64,000 nucleotides of DNA from Dryocosmus kuriphilus (lineage: Eukaryota; Arthropoda; Insecta; Hymenoptera; Cynipidae), in assembly GCA_038277395.1 (NCBI GenBank), contig CM076195.1:152635594-152699593 (forward strand). Reading direction: 5' to 3'. Shown one piece after another: positions 53,038 through 64,000 of the stretch. Made by a program: the position numbers and the translations under genes. A model generated the notes under the pieces. That model was not told the DNA's origin, did no database searches, and worked only from the letters and a program-made list of their open reading frames with translations. The first letter of the stretch is position 1. Each line of letters begins with the position of its first letter.

Positions 53038-54261
53038 CGAGGCACATCCAGAAAGTAAGAGTACTCAATTCATGTAGGCTTCAAAAAAAAATTTATTAAA
53101 ACAAAAACATGGTTGTTTACACTTGTACATATGTAAGTTGTTTTTCGACACAGTCACCATCCCTCTCGATGCAAGTGGTGAACCGAGGGATCAATTTTTT
53201 TATGCCTGCCTCGAAGAAGTCTCCCGCCAGCTCCTTTGCCCACTTCTCCACCTCCTCCATAACTTTCTCGTCCGTTGAAAACTTGTTTCCACCCATGTGA
53301 AACTTCAGGGAAGTGAAGAGACGGAAATCTGAAGGGGTCAGGTCAGGGGAATACGGGGAGTGGTTCAGAACATCCCATCCAAAAGAGTCCAGGAGCTGCT
53401 TCGTGGCGTTGGCCCTGTGAGGTTTGGCATTGTCATGCAGCAGGCAGACTCCCTTCGTCAGCATGCCCCTCCTTTTATTCTGAATCGCCCTTTTCAATTT
53501 TTTTCAGCTTCTCACACTATCTTGCCGCGTTGATGGTCTCCCCGTGAGGCAGATATTCAATCAGAATTATGCCTTTATGGTCCCAAAACACGGATGCCAT
53601 GATTTTTTTGGCTGAAATTGTGGTTTTGAATTACTTGGCGGAGGGTGACAAAGTGTGACGCCATTGTTGAGACTGCCTTATAGTTTCAGGCGTGTAGTGG
53701 GCAACCCAAGTTTCGTCTCCCGTAACAATAGAGTAGAGAAAATCATCGCCTTCTCGTTCGTAGCGCTCCAAAAACTCTTTGGAGCTCTGCACTCGATTCA
53801 ACTTGTGCTGTCCTGTCAGCTGTTTTGGAACCCACCTCGCAGACAATTTCCGATATTCGAGAGTTTTTCTTTGATTGTTTCGTGTAACAGGAATCTGGAG
53901 ATTTGTGGAAACATCGCAGAAAGATCATCTAACGTCAATCTGCGATCGTCACGGACCGCAATCTCGATTTTTTCCACAAGTTCGTCAGTCACAATTGAAG
54001 GTCATTATAAATCTCAACTGAAGCTTTTCCCTTCACAACGAGGTACCGAATGACGGCGCGAATTTCGCACTTGGCGGGAGATATGATCGACATTTTTTGC
54101 GAGAGGTGTTACTGCGTCAAGATTTTTCAACACACTAAACTCGGATTGGTCTCGTTTTGAAGGGCAGGGGTCAGGCTACGCGGCATTGTTGCCAACATTT
54201 CGAAAAAGTATTCCCTACAGCTGTGAGAATACCAGTACACTTACTTTCGGGACGTGCCTCG
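53038..54261 (-). mobile_element. mariner element in the PLE A2 RT, flanked by TA
   Basis: Left end CGAGGCACATCCAGAAAGTA and right end ACTTACTTTCGGGACGTGCC-TCG are inverted copies. TA at 53036-53037 and 54262-54263. Removing it restores the PLE sequence seen in A1. 1,224 bp, nearly full length, and a different family from the mariner at 0.5-1.4 kb. Confidence 0.93.
53110..54100 (-). pseudogene. mariner transposase, frameshifted
   Basis: On minus: N-terminal pieces at 54100-53930; LSARWVPKQLTGQHKLNRVQ-type linker and SIVTGDETWVAHYTPETIRQ (first catalytic Asp) at 53846-53631; then, in another frame, VCLLHDNAKPHRANATKQLL and YSPDLTPSDFRLFTSLKFHM (second and third Asp, 34 residues between) at 53497-53117. 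All catalytic residues are kept, but at least two frame changes (about 53500-53640 and about 53850) inactivate it. Confidence 0.9.
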
Positions 54262-54463
54262 TATCCGTTATTATGATGGAAGATTTGGAAAACAGTTGCT
54301 TATCTGCCCTTCCAGTACATTTACTCTCTTACTTTGGCTATGCAGATGATATTATTACTGCTGCTCCTGCTGATAAAACCAAAAAAATGTTCAACGTAAA
54401 ATTGTATTTTTATTGTAAAAGTGTAAAATATATTAAGTGAAGATTATTTTAAAAATTCTAAAA

Positions 54464-55085
54464 TCATCTGATACGAGGGTGAAATATTCTAAAATCGGTT
54501 ATTTTATTTAGAAAACTGTGTACTTCTTTTTTTATAAAAACCATTTCTGCAAAACATCTTTCATAATAGTTGGATTCTTGATGTAAGATTTCAACATTAT
54601 CCGAATTCATGAAGGAAATATTACCATCAGGTTCGTTAGTTAAATGTTTACTAATAACTGTGTGGTATCTTGGATTAAGTTTAATGTTATTGCAATGTTC
54701 ATTAACTCTGATTCTTAACGGATGTTTAACTTGACCCATATAATCCTTTCCTCATTGACATTTTAATTTATACACAACATTACATTCAACTAAAGTTTTA
54801 AGACAGTCTTTACTTAATGTAATAAATTTATCTAGTTTTTTATCTACTCTAAATAAAGTTTCAGTATTGTGATGTTTTAATAGGTTTCTTATATTCTGTG
54901 AGAAAAGTTCATTAAAATTTACAGAAATGATTACTTTCTTATCAATTCTTATTTGAGGTATATTGTTATCAGGTGATGCAATTGTAGCATAATGTTTCCT
55001 ATTAATTTCAATTAATCTTATATTAAAATGCTTTTCAATAAAATGGTTAGGATAATTATTGTAATAGAGAATTTCTGTCACAACT
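54464..55085 (-). pseudogene. Penelope-like GIY-YIG endonuclease, copy A2, inverted to its RT
   Basis: Minus frames 55081-54752 (ILYYNNYPNHFIEKHFNIRL, KLDKFITLSKDCLKTLVECN, VVYKLKCQ) and 54739-54464 (MGQVKHPLRIRVNEHCNN, NVEILHQESNYYERCFAEMV) join across one TGA that replaces a cysteine codon (KCQ*GK). The catalytic Glu in RCFAEM is kept. Same reverse placement as A1. Confidence 0.88.
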
Positions 55086-55388
55086 TTTAAATTTTTTTGA
55101 TGAAAAGATGTATCTGATAATAAAACAGCTGAGTGTAAAATACTTTCATAATGCCAATTTTATGTTGCAAAGGATGGTTAGAGTAAAAATTGAGAAGACG
55201 ACCAAAATAAGGGAGCATCCATAAACAAAGTTAAGAGAATTTTGGGCCATTTTTCACCCCCTACCACCCCATCGTTAACAAAAGTTGATTTTTTTTCTAC
55301 CCCACCCCCCTGCCCAAAAAAAATAAGTGGCTTTTGGCTAAACACTGATTTCGCGTTTATTCTGCGTTTTTTCGAGTTCACTCTCCAC
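55086..55388. repeat. spacer shared by PLE copies A2 and A1
   Basis: Matches 16290-16588 throughout, including the exact entry into the minisatellite (CACCCAGTTCCAACTGTA). Confidence 0.8.
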
Positions 55389-55845
55389 CCAGTTCCAACT
55401 GTAATATACCACTTTCCTCTGTTTCAGCTTTATTATAACCCTTTCTTCTTCTTCCAACTGTATTATACACTTTTCCCCTGTCCCACGTGTATTGAACCCC
55501 TTTCCACCTGTTCAAACTGTATTATACCCCTTTCCATATGATCCAACTGCACTCAAACCTTTTCTCCTTGTTGCAACTGTATTATACCCTTTTTGCCTGT
55601 TCCAACTGTATATACCCTTTTACACCTATTTCAACTGTATTATACCCCTTCCCCTGTTCCAAGAGCATTGAAACTTTTTCCCCCGTTTCCGACTGTATTA
55701 TACCCCTATACGTATTGTCCAACTGTATTATATCCCTTCCCCTGTTCCAAGAGCATTGAAACTTTTTCCCCCGTTTCCGACTGTATTATACCCCTATACG
55801 TATTGTCCAACTGCATTAAACCCTCTTCTCCTTTTCTAAGTTCTC
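55388..55845 (+). repeat. 29-30 bp minisatellite array, about 16 units
   Basis: Contains a direct duplication of about 97 bp within it (CTGTTCCAAGAGCATTGAAA to TATACGTATTGTCCAACTG occurs twice, 55655-55715 and 55741-55812). Confidence 0.93.
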
Positions 55846-57125
55846 ATCTGGATGAGAAGGTATTAGTCTTATGTGAAAAATGACTTTCGCGGATATCATG
55901 AAATCTCGACGTTTCGTGACCCCCTGAATCCAAAAAAACATATTTTCTGACGGTGTCTGTCTGTCTGTCGTTGTACTTGTCGCCGTTCTTGTTGTCGGCG
56001 CCTGCTCCCACGATAACTTTCGAAGGACTAATCGGATTGGATTTTGCTTTAGCATACTTCTTTAAGGCGTAAAAAGAGAGGACGAGTTCGTTAACCAGCA
56101 GTTTTTGACCAGTACTTATGTTTTTATCGATCAAAAACGGTTTTCATAAAGTTAAAAAATCTATTTTCAGGCTAAAATATTAGAGATACAAAAAAAATCA
56201 GTAGAGCGTAAAATTGTAGACCTCAAGAAAATCTGCAAATTTTGTTTTAAACCTTTTTTTATAAAATGCATGTTTTTTTTTAATCCAGAAAAAATTAATG
56301 AAGAAAAACAGTGGATTTTTGCCAAAATATTCAAGATATCAACAAAATGATAATAAACAAAGTTGTTCACCTTAAGAAGATCTACAAATTTTGTGTCAAT
56401 CATTTTTAGATAAAATGCACGGTTTTTGTTTTAATCGAGAAAACGTTATTAAAAATCAAAAATTCAAATTTCCCGCCAAACTATGCAAGATACAAAAAAA
56501 AGTGATAATAAACAAAGTTATTCAACTCGAAAAGATCTACAAATTTGCTATCGATCGTTTTTTTTTGAACAGACGCGTAGTTTTTGAGTTATTTGTGAAC
56601 TATTTTATTAAATACAAACAAATCCACTTTTCAGCAGAACTATGCGAGATACGAGAAAATATTAACAAGCAGAATTGTTTCCCTTGGAAGGGGCTACAAA
56701 ATTTATTTATAAGACTCACCGTTTTCTTTAAGAATCAAAGTCATGCATTGTGAAAATTTGGAATATTACAAAAAAAATTACCAATCTACAATGTGATTAG
56801 AAATTTTAATTGTCGAGCGCGAAACGCGAGTGTCATGTTGAGAATGTATTCCTGAAGGTCGACAGAGCCTTAAGTAAAATAATTTCTTCTTTAATGTTCA
56901 ATAAAGAATTCAAATTTAATAATATCATTAAAAGTAGGTGTTTTGAAATTTTAAGATTCAAGTAATGAATACCCAGCACGATGTGCAAGGATCAAAAATA
57001 TCCGAGCGCGAAGCGCGAGGCTTAAATATATCGGAGAGCGAATCGCGGCGGCCGCCAGAACGCGCAACCTAGGCGCGCTCATACTTCGCGCGAACCGCGC
57101 GATGAGAATGTGCCCGCGAAGCGGG
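55846..57125. repeat. hairpin-ended unknown repeat with internal units of about 150-180 bp
   Basis: Begins with CTCATCTGGATGAG, includes a conserved-looking minus frame (RKYVFLDSGGHETSRFHDIR at about 55900-55960), then three or four diverged units with AAGATCTACAAATTTTG (56230, 56380, 56535 and 56690). It ends in a cluster of GC palindromes (GAGCGCGAAGCGCGAG at about 57003; GCCCGCGAAGCGGGC at 57111-57125). Sits between two minisatellite arrays. Family unknown. Confidence 0.6.
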
Positions 57126-60067
57126 CAGATTTTTAACTCTATATTACACTTTTCCACCCGTTCCAACTATAATATAACCCTTTTCCATTTTTCCGACAGT
57201 ATTATACCCCTTTCCCCTGTTCTAAGTGTATTGAACCATTTTCCTCCTGTTCCAACTGTATCATACCTCTTTTCCTATGCTTGAACTGCATTAAAGCCAC
57301 TTCTCCTTATTCCAACTTTATTATACTCCTTTTCCCTTCTTTCAAACGTATTATACCCCTTTCCCTTGTTCCAAGTATATTGTACCCTTTTCCCTCTGTT
57401 CCAAATGTACTACGCCCCTTTCCCTATGCTCTCACTACACTAAACCTTCTTATCTTTGTTCCAACCGTATAGTACCATTTTTCCCCTGTTCCAACTCTAT
57501 TATAGCCCTTTCCCCCTCTTTCAAATGTATTATACGCCTTTCCATATGCTGCAACTGCATTAAATCCTCTTCTTTTTTAACTCTATATCACACTTTTCCA
57601 CCTCTTCCAACTACATTATGCCCCTTTTCCCTTCTCCCAACAGTATTATACCCCTTTCCCCTGTTCTACGTATATATCGAAATATTTTCCCCCTGTTCCA
57701 ACTGTATTATACTCCTTTCGCCTTCATCCAACCGTATTATACCCCTTTCCGTATGCTCTAACTACATCAAACCTTCTTATCTTGGTTCCAACCGTAAAAT
57801 ACCATTCCGCCCTCCGTTATTACTGTATTGTACTCCTTTCCCTCCTTTTTAACTGTATTATACCATTTCCATATGCTTCAACTACATTAAACCCTATTCT
57901 CCTTGTTCTAACTATATAATACCCCTTTCTCTCTGTTCCAACTGTAGTATTCCCTTTTGCCCCGCACCAAGTATATGGAGAACTTATCCCCCTGTTTAAA
58001 CTGTATTATGCCCCCTTTTCTATTTTCCAACTTCATTGAGCGATCTTCTCCTCGTTTCAACCGTATAATACCCCTTTTCTATGTCCCTGGTGCATTGAAG
58101 CCCTTTCCTGATATGCATAATACCCTTTCCCGCCTGTTCCAACTGTATTATATCCATTTTCCCTTCTTCCAATAGTATTATACCTCTTTCCCCTGTTCTA
58201 AGTATACCGAATCATTTTCCCCCTGTTCCAACTGTATTATACTCCCTTCCCCTTCATCCAAGCGTATTATACCCCTTTCTCTATGCTCTAGCTACATCGA
58301 ACCTTCTTATCTTGGTTCCAGCCGTATAATACCATCCCCCCCCCCCCCCCCCGGTATAACTGTATTTTACCCCTTTCTCTTCTTTTCAACTGTATTATAC
58401 CCTTTTCATATGCTCCAATTGCATTAAACCCTATTCTCCTTGTTCTAACTGTATAATACCCCTTTTCTCCTGTTCCAACTGTAGTATGCTCTTCTGCCCT
58501 GCTCCAAATGTATTGAGACATTATCCCCCTGTTTCAACTGTATTATACCCCCTTCTCTATGCTCTAACTGCATTGAATGATCTTCTCCTCGCTTCAACCG
58601 TATTATATCGCTTTTCCATGTTCCTAATGTATTGAAACCCTTTACTGATATGCATAATACCCTTTTCCACCTGTTCCAACTGTATTATACCCTTTTTTCC
58701 TTCTTCCAATAGTATTATACCATCTCTCCCCCGTTCCAAGTGTATTGAACCCCATGCCCCCTTTTTTAACTGCATTATACCTTTTGCCCTATGCTACAAG
58801 TGCATTAGCCCTCCTTCTACTACTTCTGACTGTACAACACCCCCCCCCCCCCCCCGTACCAAGTGTATTATACTCCTTTCACCTTCTTGCAACAGTCTCA
58901 TACTCTTTTCCCCGTTCCAAATGTATTGATCCCTTTCCCCTTGTTACAACTATATTATACCCTTTTTCCTTCTTCCAACTGTACTATACGCTTTTCCCCT
59001 GTTCCAAGTATATTGAATACCTTTCCTCCTGTTCCATACTGTATTATGTCCCTTTCCTTATGCTTCAGCTGCATTGAACCCGTTCCTCCTTGTTCCAAAT
59101 ATATAGTACCCTTTTCCCTCTGTTCCAACTGTATTAATCGTTTACCACTTATTCCAACTGTATTATAACCTTTCTAATTCATCCAATTGTATTATACCCA
59201 TTTCCCCTGTTCCAAATGTATTGACACCCTTCCCCCTGTTCCTACTGTATTATGCCCCTTTCCTTATGCTTCAACTGCATTGAAACCTCTTCTCCTTGTT
59301 CAAACTATATAATACCCTTTTCCCTCCTGTTCCTACTGCATTGTACCCCTTTCCCTTCTTCCGGCCTTATTGCACCTCTTTTCTCTGCTCCAAGTGTACT
59401 TAACACCTTTCTCGCTAATCCAACTGTTTCATACCACTTTCCTTATGTATCAACTGCATTAAAGCCCTATCTCCTTGTTCCAATTGTATAATATCTTTTT
59501 CCCTCTGTTCCAACTGTACTATACCCTCTTTTTCTTTCTCGAACTGTATCATACTCATTTCTTCTAATTGTATTATACCCCTTTTCCCTGTTCCAATGTT
59601 ATTGAACGCCTTCCCCCTGTTCCAACCGTATTATGCCCCTTTCCTTATGCTTCAACAACTACATTGAACCCTCTTCTCCTTGTTCCAACTATTTAATACC
59701 CTCTTCGTTCCTGCTCCAACTGTATTGTACTCCTTTACCCTTCTTCTGTCCTTATTATACCCCTTTCCCCTGCTCCAAGTGTATTGATCACCTTTCACGC
59801 TATTCCGACTGTATTATATACCTTTCCATAGGCTCCAACTGCATTAACACCTCTTCTCCTTGTCCCAACTGTATAATACCCTTTTTTCTATGTTCCAAGT
59901 GTGCTATAATACTGTACCCGGTTTCAAGTTTATTGAAGCCCTTTCACTCTGTTCTGATTGTATTATACTTTCTTCCTCTTCTTCCAACCCCATTATACCC
60001 CTTTCTCCTTCATCCGATTTTATTATAACCCTTTACCCCTGTTCCAACTGTACTAAAATTTGACTTT
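57126..60067 (+). repeat. 29-30 bp minisatellite array, about 2.9 kb
   Basis: About 100 units of the pyrimidine-rich strand (TTCCAACTGTATTATACCCC). C runs of 17 (58336-58352) and 16 (58840-58855) interrupt it. The first 340 bases are an inverted copy of 47370-47692. Confidence 0.95.
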
Positions 60068-61085
60068 TTTCCTTCCAAGTGTATCAAATTTATGGACCTT
60101 TTCAGGCAGCGTTGTAATATTTTGACAATATTTTTTAAATAAAAACTTAACTTTGTCGGACAGCCTGGGTACTAAGAACCTTATCTTGAAATTTTGGCTT
60201 GCAACGCTACTTCCACTGACACCCCACCCCCAGCAGCGTTAACAACTTCAGTTTTTGGCATGATACCCTGCCCCCGTCCAAGTGGTATATGGGAGACCCC
60301 AACGTGGTTCCAAGAGTTTGTTTATAATAAGAATTATAAGATTTGAAGAATGTTGAATCCATTAAAAAATTTTATGCTTTTCATAAAATCATCTACACTG
60401 TTAAAAATGTTTTCGGAATTTTAAGTTGCAAATATGTAGTTAATTAAAAAAAAATGTTTTTTTGAATTTATTCTTATGCAAATATTGCTGAGAAATCATA
60501 CATGTCACTTAATTTTCAGAAAATATTCGGCAATTTCAGATAAATTTGTATGAAATTACAAGAATGTTTGTAAAACATTTTGAAAAGTTTTTGAAAATTA
60601 ATAGACATGATATTGAAAATTCAAAATGTGTCTGAAATCTCAAACCCATCATTTTGAAAATTCATAACATGTTAGATATTTCAGACCTGCAACTTAAACT
60701 TAAAAAGGATTTGAATGTTTAGGTACTGGTTTTGAGATTTACATTCCAATGTTATATAAATTTTATTAAAAGAATTGATAATTAAAGAATATTGCAAATC
60801 TCGATCCTTGTACTGAAGCTTCAAGTGCAGGAATTTAATATTTCCAAAAATTAATTGAAACTTCATACATGTGGAAATTTCAAGTACTCTAAGTTTTAAA
60901 TACCAGTTTTAAAACATCAAAGTATTTTTAAAAAGTACAAAAATCTAAACGTTTTAAGGTATAAATCCCAATAGTGTGCGAACCCATGCAAAATAAGCAT
61001 TTAAATGAATAACAATTATTATTATACAATCATTTATTCAATAAAACTATTTTAAATAAAATGGACCGCTTTATATAGGTTATGA
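60068..61085. other. AT-rich, no gene seen
   Basis: Low-complexity phrases such as TTGAAAATTCAAAATGT. A few possible short palindromes, no open frame of note. Confidence 0.45.
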
Positions 61086-62560
61086 CGCAGCCCCCTTTTC
61101 TTTTTTTTTTTTTGATGTTTTTGGTCCTTAGGGGCCCCGCACAACTATAACCTAAGATACGAAAATAACCAAACCGGGTGGACGCCAGCCATCAAACAAG
61201 CAATCCGAAATAAAACTCAGAAATATTCTAAACTAGAAACGATAATAAATTACACTCTAAAATATCTTAACTAGAAACGATAATGAATCACACTTCCTAA
61301 AATCAACAAACTGTAATCTCAGACACCAGTCGGGTAATATATGAACAAAAGCCACCGGGCTAATCACCTGTAGCCCCGAGCTCGAGTTCCGAATAACCCC
61401 AAGCACTAAAATGGTAATTTATTGCAGTGTTTAGAAAAATAAGAAACTCGCGAAAAGACAAAAAAAAACCTCGGAGGCATAGCTAGCTCAGCTCTGAGGT
61501 AGAGAGGGAAGTTCGAATGAATATTTGGCAAGACTTCATTAAAAATATAAAACAGATTTACAATTTATTAAACATCCAACTCCACCGTTAAAGAATTACA
61601 CTAATTGGCTGATAACAATCAGTCCATTCAAAATACAGAGTGACCATGATTATGCTATACAATTCTAAAGAAATCGTTAACTTAGTTGCGTTAGGGAGAT
61701 GAAATATAACGGGAATTCGTAGATCACAAAGAAAAAGGAAGGACTCCTATATTACAATTTATTGGGTCTCAAAAAGGTCTCTACTCTAAAGAATTTACCA
61801 TTATATTACCTGATGGGTCCATAATACATATTTAAATCCTGATATGCGAAATCTCTAGGGTCAAAGAACTACAGCAAGGTCGTGAGGGCAAAGGGAAAAC
61901 AAATTCACACAAAAAGAGAGAAAAGGGATCAGATACGCACGTGGACATGGAGAAAATGTTCGAAAGGAAACTGTACTATTGCATCCTAAGTAAGAGGAAA
62001 AGATACCACGCCGATAAGGGAAAAGTTAAACACCGGCACTCCATTAGGGGGAAAACTTAAGCGCTACACATATCGCGAAATCAAATTGCACATTAATTAA
62101 AATAATCGAGCCATGGAGTCCCTCGAAATTTTAACAATTAATAAATATATACAAGTGTTCAAAAGGACCCTGGCTAGACCATTAAGAGAATTGGAATCAT
62201 ACTTTAACTCACACCACGCTGGGTAAGAAAGACTAAATCGTTCGATCGCAACCAAATCGCAGGCACTGTCGACCAGTGATCCCACATCTGAAACGAGATG
62301 CCCTCGCACACAAAGAAAGCTCTATGTCCGTGTGAAAAGAGTGGTGGTAACTTCTCGTCTTCTGAATATGAAAACACGAAGGCGCACGATTGCCAGTCGG
62401 GAACCTTCGGCGGTTTCTATTTATATCTCGCCGAGAAAGAAAATAAATTGAAGAAATAAGAGATTAGAGGTTTTGCCTTTCGCGCGATTTTAATTTCTTA
62501 TATGAGTGGAAATTTTGAGGTTACGTTTTTCAGGTGTTTACAATAGTAAAAAAAAAAAAG
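61086..62560 (-). mobile_element. possible solo LTR or promoter-bearing retroelement end (minus)
   Basis: On minus a TATA box (CGAGATATAAATAGAAACCG, about 62415-62435) is followed by about 1.3 kb without long open frames and ends in GGGGCCCCTAAGGACCAAAAAC, an A-run and AAAGAAAAGGGGG near 61086-61140, which looks like a polypurine tract or polyadenylation end. A long untranslated leader or LTR fits; no partner LTR is in the window, and no coding part is seen. Confidence 0.35.
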
Positions 62561-62725
62561 GAAAGTTATTCACACTTCTTAAATTTTTTTAAAAACTATT
62601 GATATATAAATATTTCCAGATAGATATATAACATAAATATTTATCTACCTAGATAATTTTTTAATAATACATGTTCTTATCGGTAAAATGCGTGTCGTCT
62701 TATTTCCCTTGAAAGACAGCATATA

Positions 62726-63804
62726 CAGTCTGTTCTACAAGAAAGAATACGTGTTTTCTCGAAAAGTTTTAAAGAAACTTTATTTCTCTTTTTTGGCATG
62801 AAGAAACGCTTTAAAAATTAGGGAGGACTTACCTTAATGAATGGTACAATCGCCCCTATGCTCGATAATGGCCTGGCATCTTCTGGGCATGCTCTCGACT
62901 AATTTTTCAGCATATTCTAAAGATAGAGAGCGCCACACCTCTCTAATTCGTCGAGAGAGCTGCTCGAGGGTGAATACGCGCCTTCCTGCAAGTTTTCTCT
63001 TAACGACACTCCACACACATTTTCAATCGGATTGGCATCAGGAGATTGTGAAGGCCAGGCCAAGGTGACGACGCCATTTTCAGCTTTCCAGTTCTTGCAG
63101 AGGTGACTGCAATGTTTGGGATCGTTGTCCTCTTGAAGGATCCGAACCTCATTATCGGCTCCAATCGTCTTTTCTGCAGACCTCAGAAGACCATGCTTGT
63201 AGATTTTTACCATTTTTTTTCCGCGTTCAGGTTCTCAGTGAACATCTCTAAACAGCCAAATCCGCGCTGTCAGAAGCATCCCCAAACATGGATCTTTACT
63301 GGGTGTTTAACAGTTCGCTGGAGGAACCACTCAACTTTGCCTGACCAGGCACGTTTTATTGGAACCCATGCCCAAAAGGATGCTTCGTCGGAAGAAATCA
63401 CATTTGACCAATCGCGATCATTATTTTCCATAGCCCATGACAGCCGCTTTTGCATGTGCACTTCTGAGAGCAGGGTTTTCTGCCTCGTGCTACGGTACTG
63501 CATGTTCGCCTCAGCTAATCTGCGTCTTATGGTGTTTATACTAACGTCTAATCCCTTCTCCGCTAGCTTAGCCTTGGCTTCGCGCAGCCGTAGAGTGGGG
63601 TTGCGCTTGAATAGTGCGATGATCTCCTTATCCTCCTTGCTGGACGTTGCTCGCGTTTCTCCTTTTCCTGGAAGATCGTCAACAGCTTTTGTGTCCCTAT
63701 ACCGCTCCACCCACTTTTGCACGAAGTACTTAGACTTTTTCAAAAAAATAAAAATCTTTAAAGATTTTCGAGAAAACGCGTATTCTTTCTTGTGGAACAA
63801 ACTG
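62726..63804 (-). mobile_element. Tc1-type element, copy 2
   Basis: Same ends as the 32.5-kb copy (CAGTCTGTTCTACAAGAAAG; right end CTTGTGGAACAAACTG), TA on both sides (62724-62725 and 63805-63806). 1,079 bp; about 140 bases around the transposase start are deleted compared with copy 1. Confidence 0.95.
62834..63760 (-). pseudogene. Tc1 transposase, copy 2, N-terminus deleted
   Basis: A 189-codon minus frame ending at 63270 holds KKSKYFVQKWVERYRDTKAV, LPGKGETRATSSKEDKEIIA, ANMQYRSTRQKTLLSEVHMQ and ISSDEASFWAWVPIKRAWSG (first catalytic Asp at residue 151 of that frame). After a stop at about 63268 the rest (RILQEDNDPKHCSHLCKNWK, SPDANPIENV) follows at 63213-62917, then a frame change to 62834. 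Catalytic D, D and E are all present. The first 20 or so residues seen in copy 1 are missing and replaced by sequence from the 3' end of the inverted repeat. Confidence 0.9.
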
Positions 63805-63806
63805 TA

Positions 63807-64000
63807 GGTAATTGAAAGTACAGAAGTTCCATGATCCACAATGAAAAACTGAACCTACATAAAAAGTAATTGTATATATTTTATTATTTTATATTATATT
63901 TATATTTATTATTTTATGTATTTATATATGTTATATATATATATATAATATTTGGTTACCTTTTTGTCAAATGTCGTAACTTATTACACTTTGTTTCTTC
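63807..64000. other. AT-rich end of the window
   Basis: TATATATTTAT-type low-complexity sequence, no gene. Confidence 0.5.

Larger units (their letters stand above)
52240..54440 (+). pseudogene. Penelope-like RT, copy A2, split by a mariner
   Basis: Plus pieces: FVNCVNNFAQQQHLHKNPAN, VYDDFKLTKLFINTSINFSV and RKADKGNISIAMNKYEYESD (N-terminal part with the KADKG motif); then RFYGLRKIHNDPEHLRLIVS, FIGRPT, SFEFIEKITNISLPAGYKLF, SLFTNVPIGL and FPIGSPLSPI at about 53030. After the mariner: MEDLENSCLSALPVHLL and FGYADDIITAAPAD, so the catalytic YxDD is intact. It ends about 54400 at the same point as A1 (…GTAAAATTGTATTTTTATTG), where an inverted endonuclease starts. Several stops. Confidence 0.88.

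Noticed and set aside
54466..54500. CTGATACGAGGGTGAAAT looked like a hammerhead core beside PLE A2
   Set aside because: Stem II cannot form with this spacing, and the matching A1 sequence (CTGACATGAAGGATTAAAAT) does not keep the boxes.
61086..62560. Complete LTR retrotransposon
   Set aside because: No gag-pol frames and no second LTR within the window; kept only as a low-confidence solo LTR or promoter segment.

Overview
This is eukaryotic, AT-rich, intron-bearing DNA, almost certainly from an insect. It carries Penelope-like, jockey-type, Polinton/Maverick, mariner/Tc1 and hAT elements side by side, with TA and 8-bp target duplications, TATA-box/GTAAGT gene starts and long satellite arrays. 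A hymenopteran-like host would fit the repeat content, but nothing here proves the order. There is no operon, CRISPR array, tRNA or rRNA. Nearly all recognisable coding sequence is decayed transposable element, and the window reads as a nested transposon graveyard.

Layout. 0.1-2.9 kb (minus): decayed Polinton DNA polymerase B split by an internally deleted mariner. 3.1-3.5 kb: 118-bp repeats. 4.9-7.75 kb (plus): jockey-type LINE with gag zinc knuckles and an endonuclease but no reverse transcriptase (RT) core. 8.3-9.0 kb: 123-bp GC-rich repeats. 9.2-11.8 kb: 57-bp repeats in both orientations (foldback-like). 12.7-14.07 kb: first copy of a duplicated small secreted-peptide gene start plus LINE debris. 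14.6-17.5 kb: Penelope-like element (PLE) copy A1 with a 29-30 bp minisatellite. 17.6-20.2 kb: several simple or tandem repeats. 20.98-22.36 kb: an unrecognised repeat-rich protein gene, the only substantial coding sequence here that does not look like a transposon. 22.6-23.04 kb: foldback MITE. 23.93-29.39 kb: complete-ended hAT element with a perfect 8-bp duplication. 29.6-31.2 kb: second hAT pseudogene. 31.27-32.54 kb: Polinton capsid/protease segment cut by a Tc1 element (32.54-33.76 kb). 33.8-35.8 kb: GC-rich segment with 121-bp repeats. 36.66-40.33 kb: two lysine-rich LINE copies. 40.55-45.87 kb: PLE composite with about 1-kb inverted arms around an RT fragment and 3.1 kb of minisatellite. 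46.5-47.8 kb: another PLE, minisatellite and GC hairpins. 48.2-49.54 kb: second copy of the secreted-peptide gene start. 50-55.8 kb: further PLE copies, one split by a mariner. 55.85-57.12 kb: hairpin-ended repeat. 57.1-60.07 kb: 2.9 kb of minisatellite. 61.1-62.5 kb: possible LTR-like promoter segment (minus). 62.73-63.80 kb: second Tc1 copy.

How parts relate. Relative ages can be read from nesting: Polinton and PLE copies are older than the mariner and Tc1 elements inside them. The minisatellite adjoins or interrupts PLE copies at most of its arrays, with identical junctions in independent copies, so PLE and satellite have spread together. Hammerhead-ribozyme-like motifs sit beyond the PLE endonuclease ends, as known for PLEs. 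The secreted-peptide gene start was duplicated together with a LINE fragment already in its intron or 3' flank. Lysine-rich LINE, hAT and Tc1 reading frames retain catalytic motifs but all carry stops, frameshifts or deletions.
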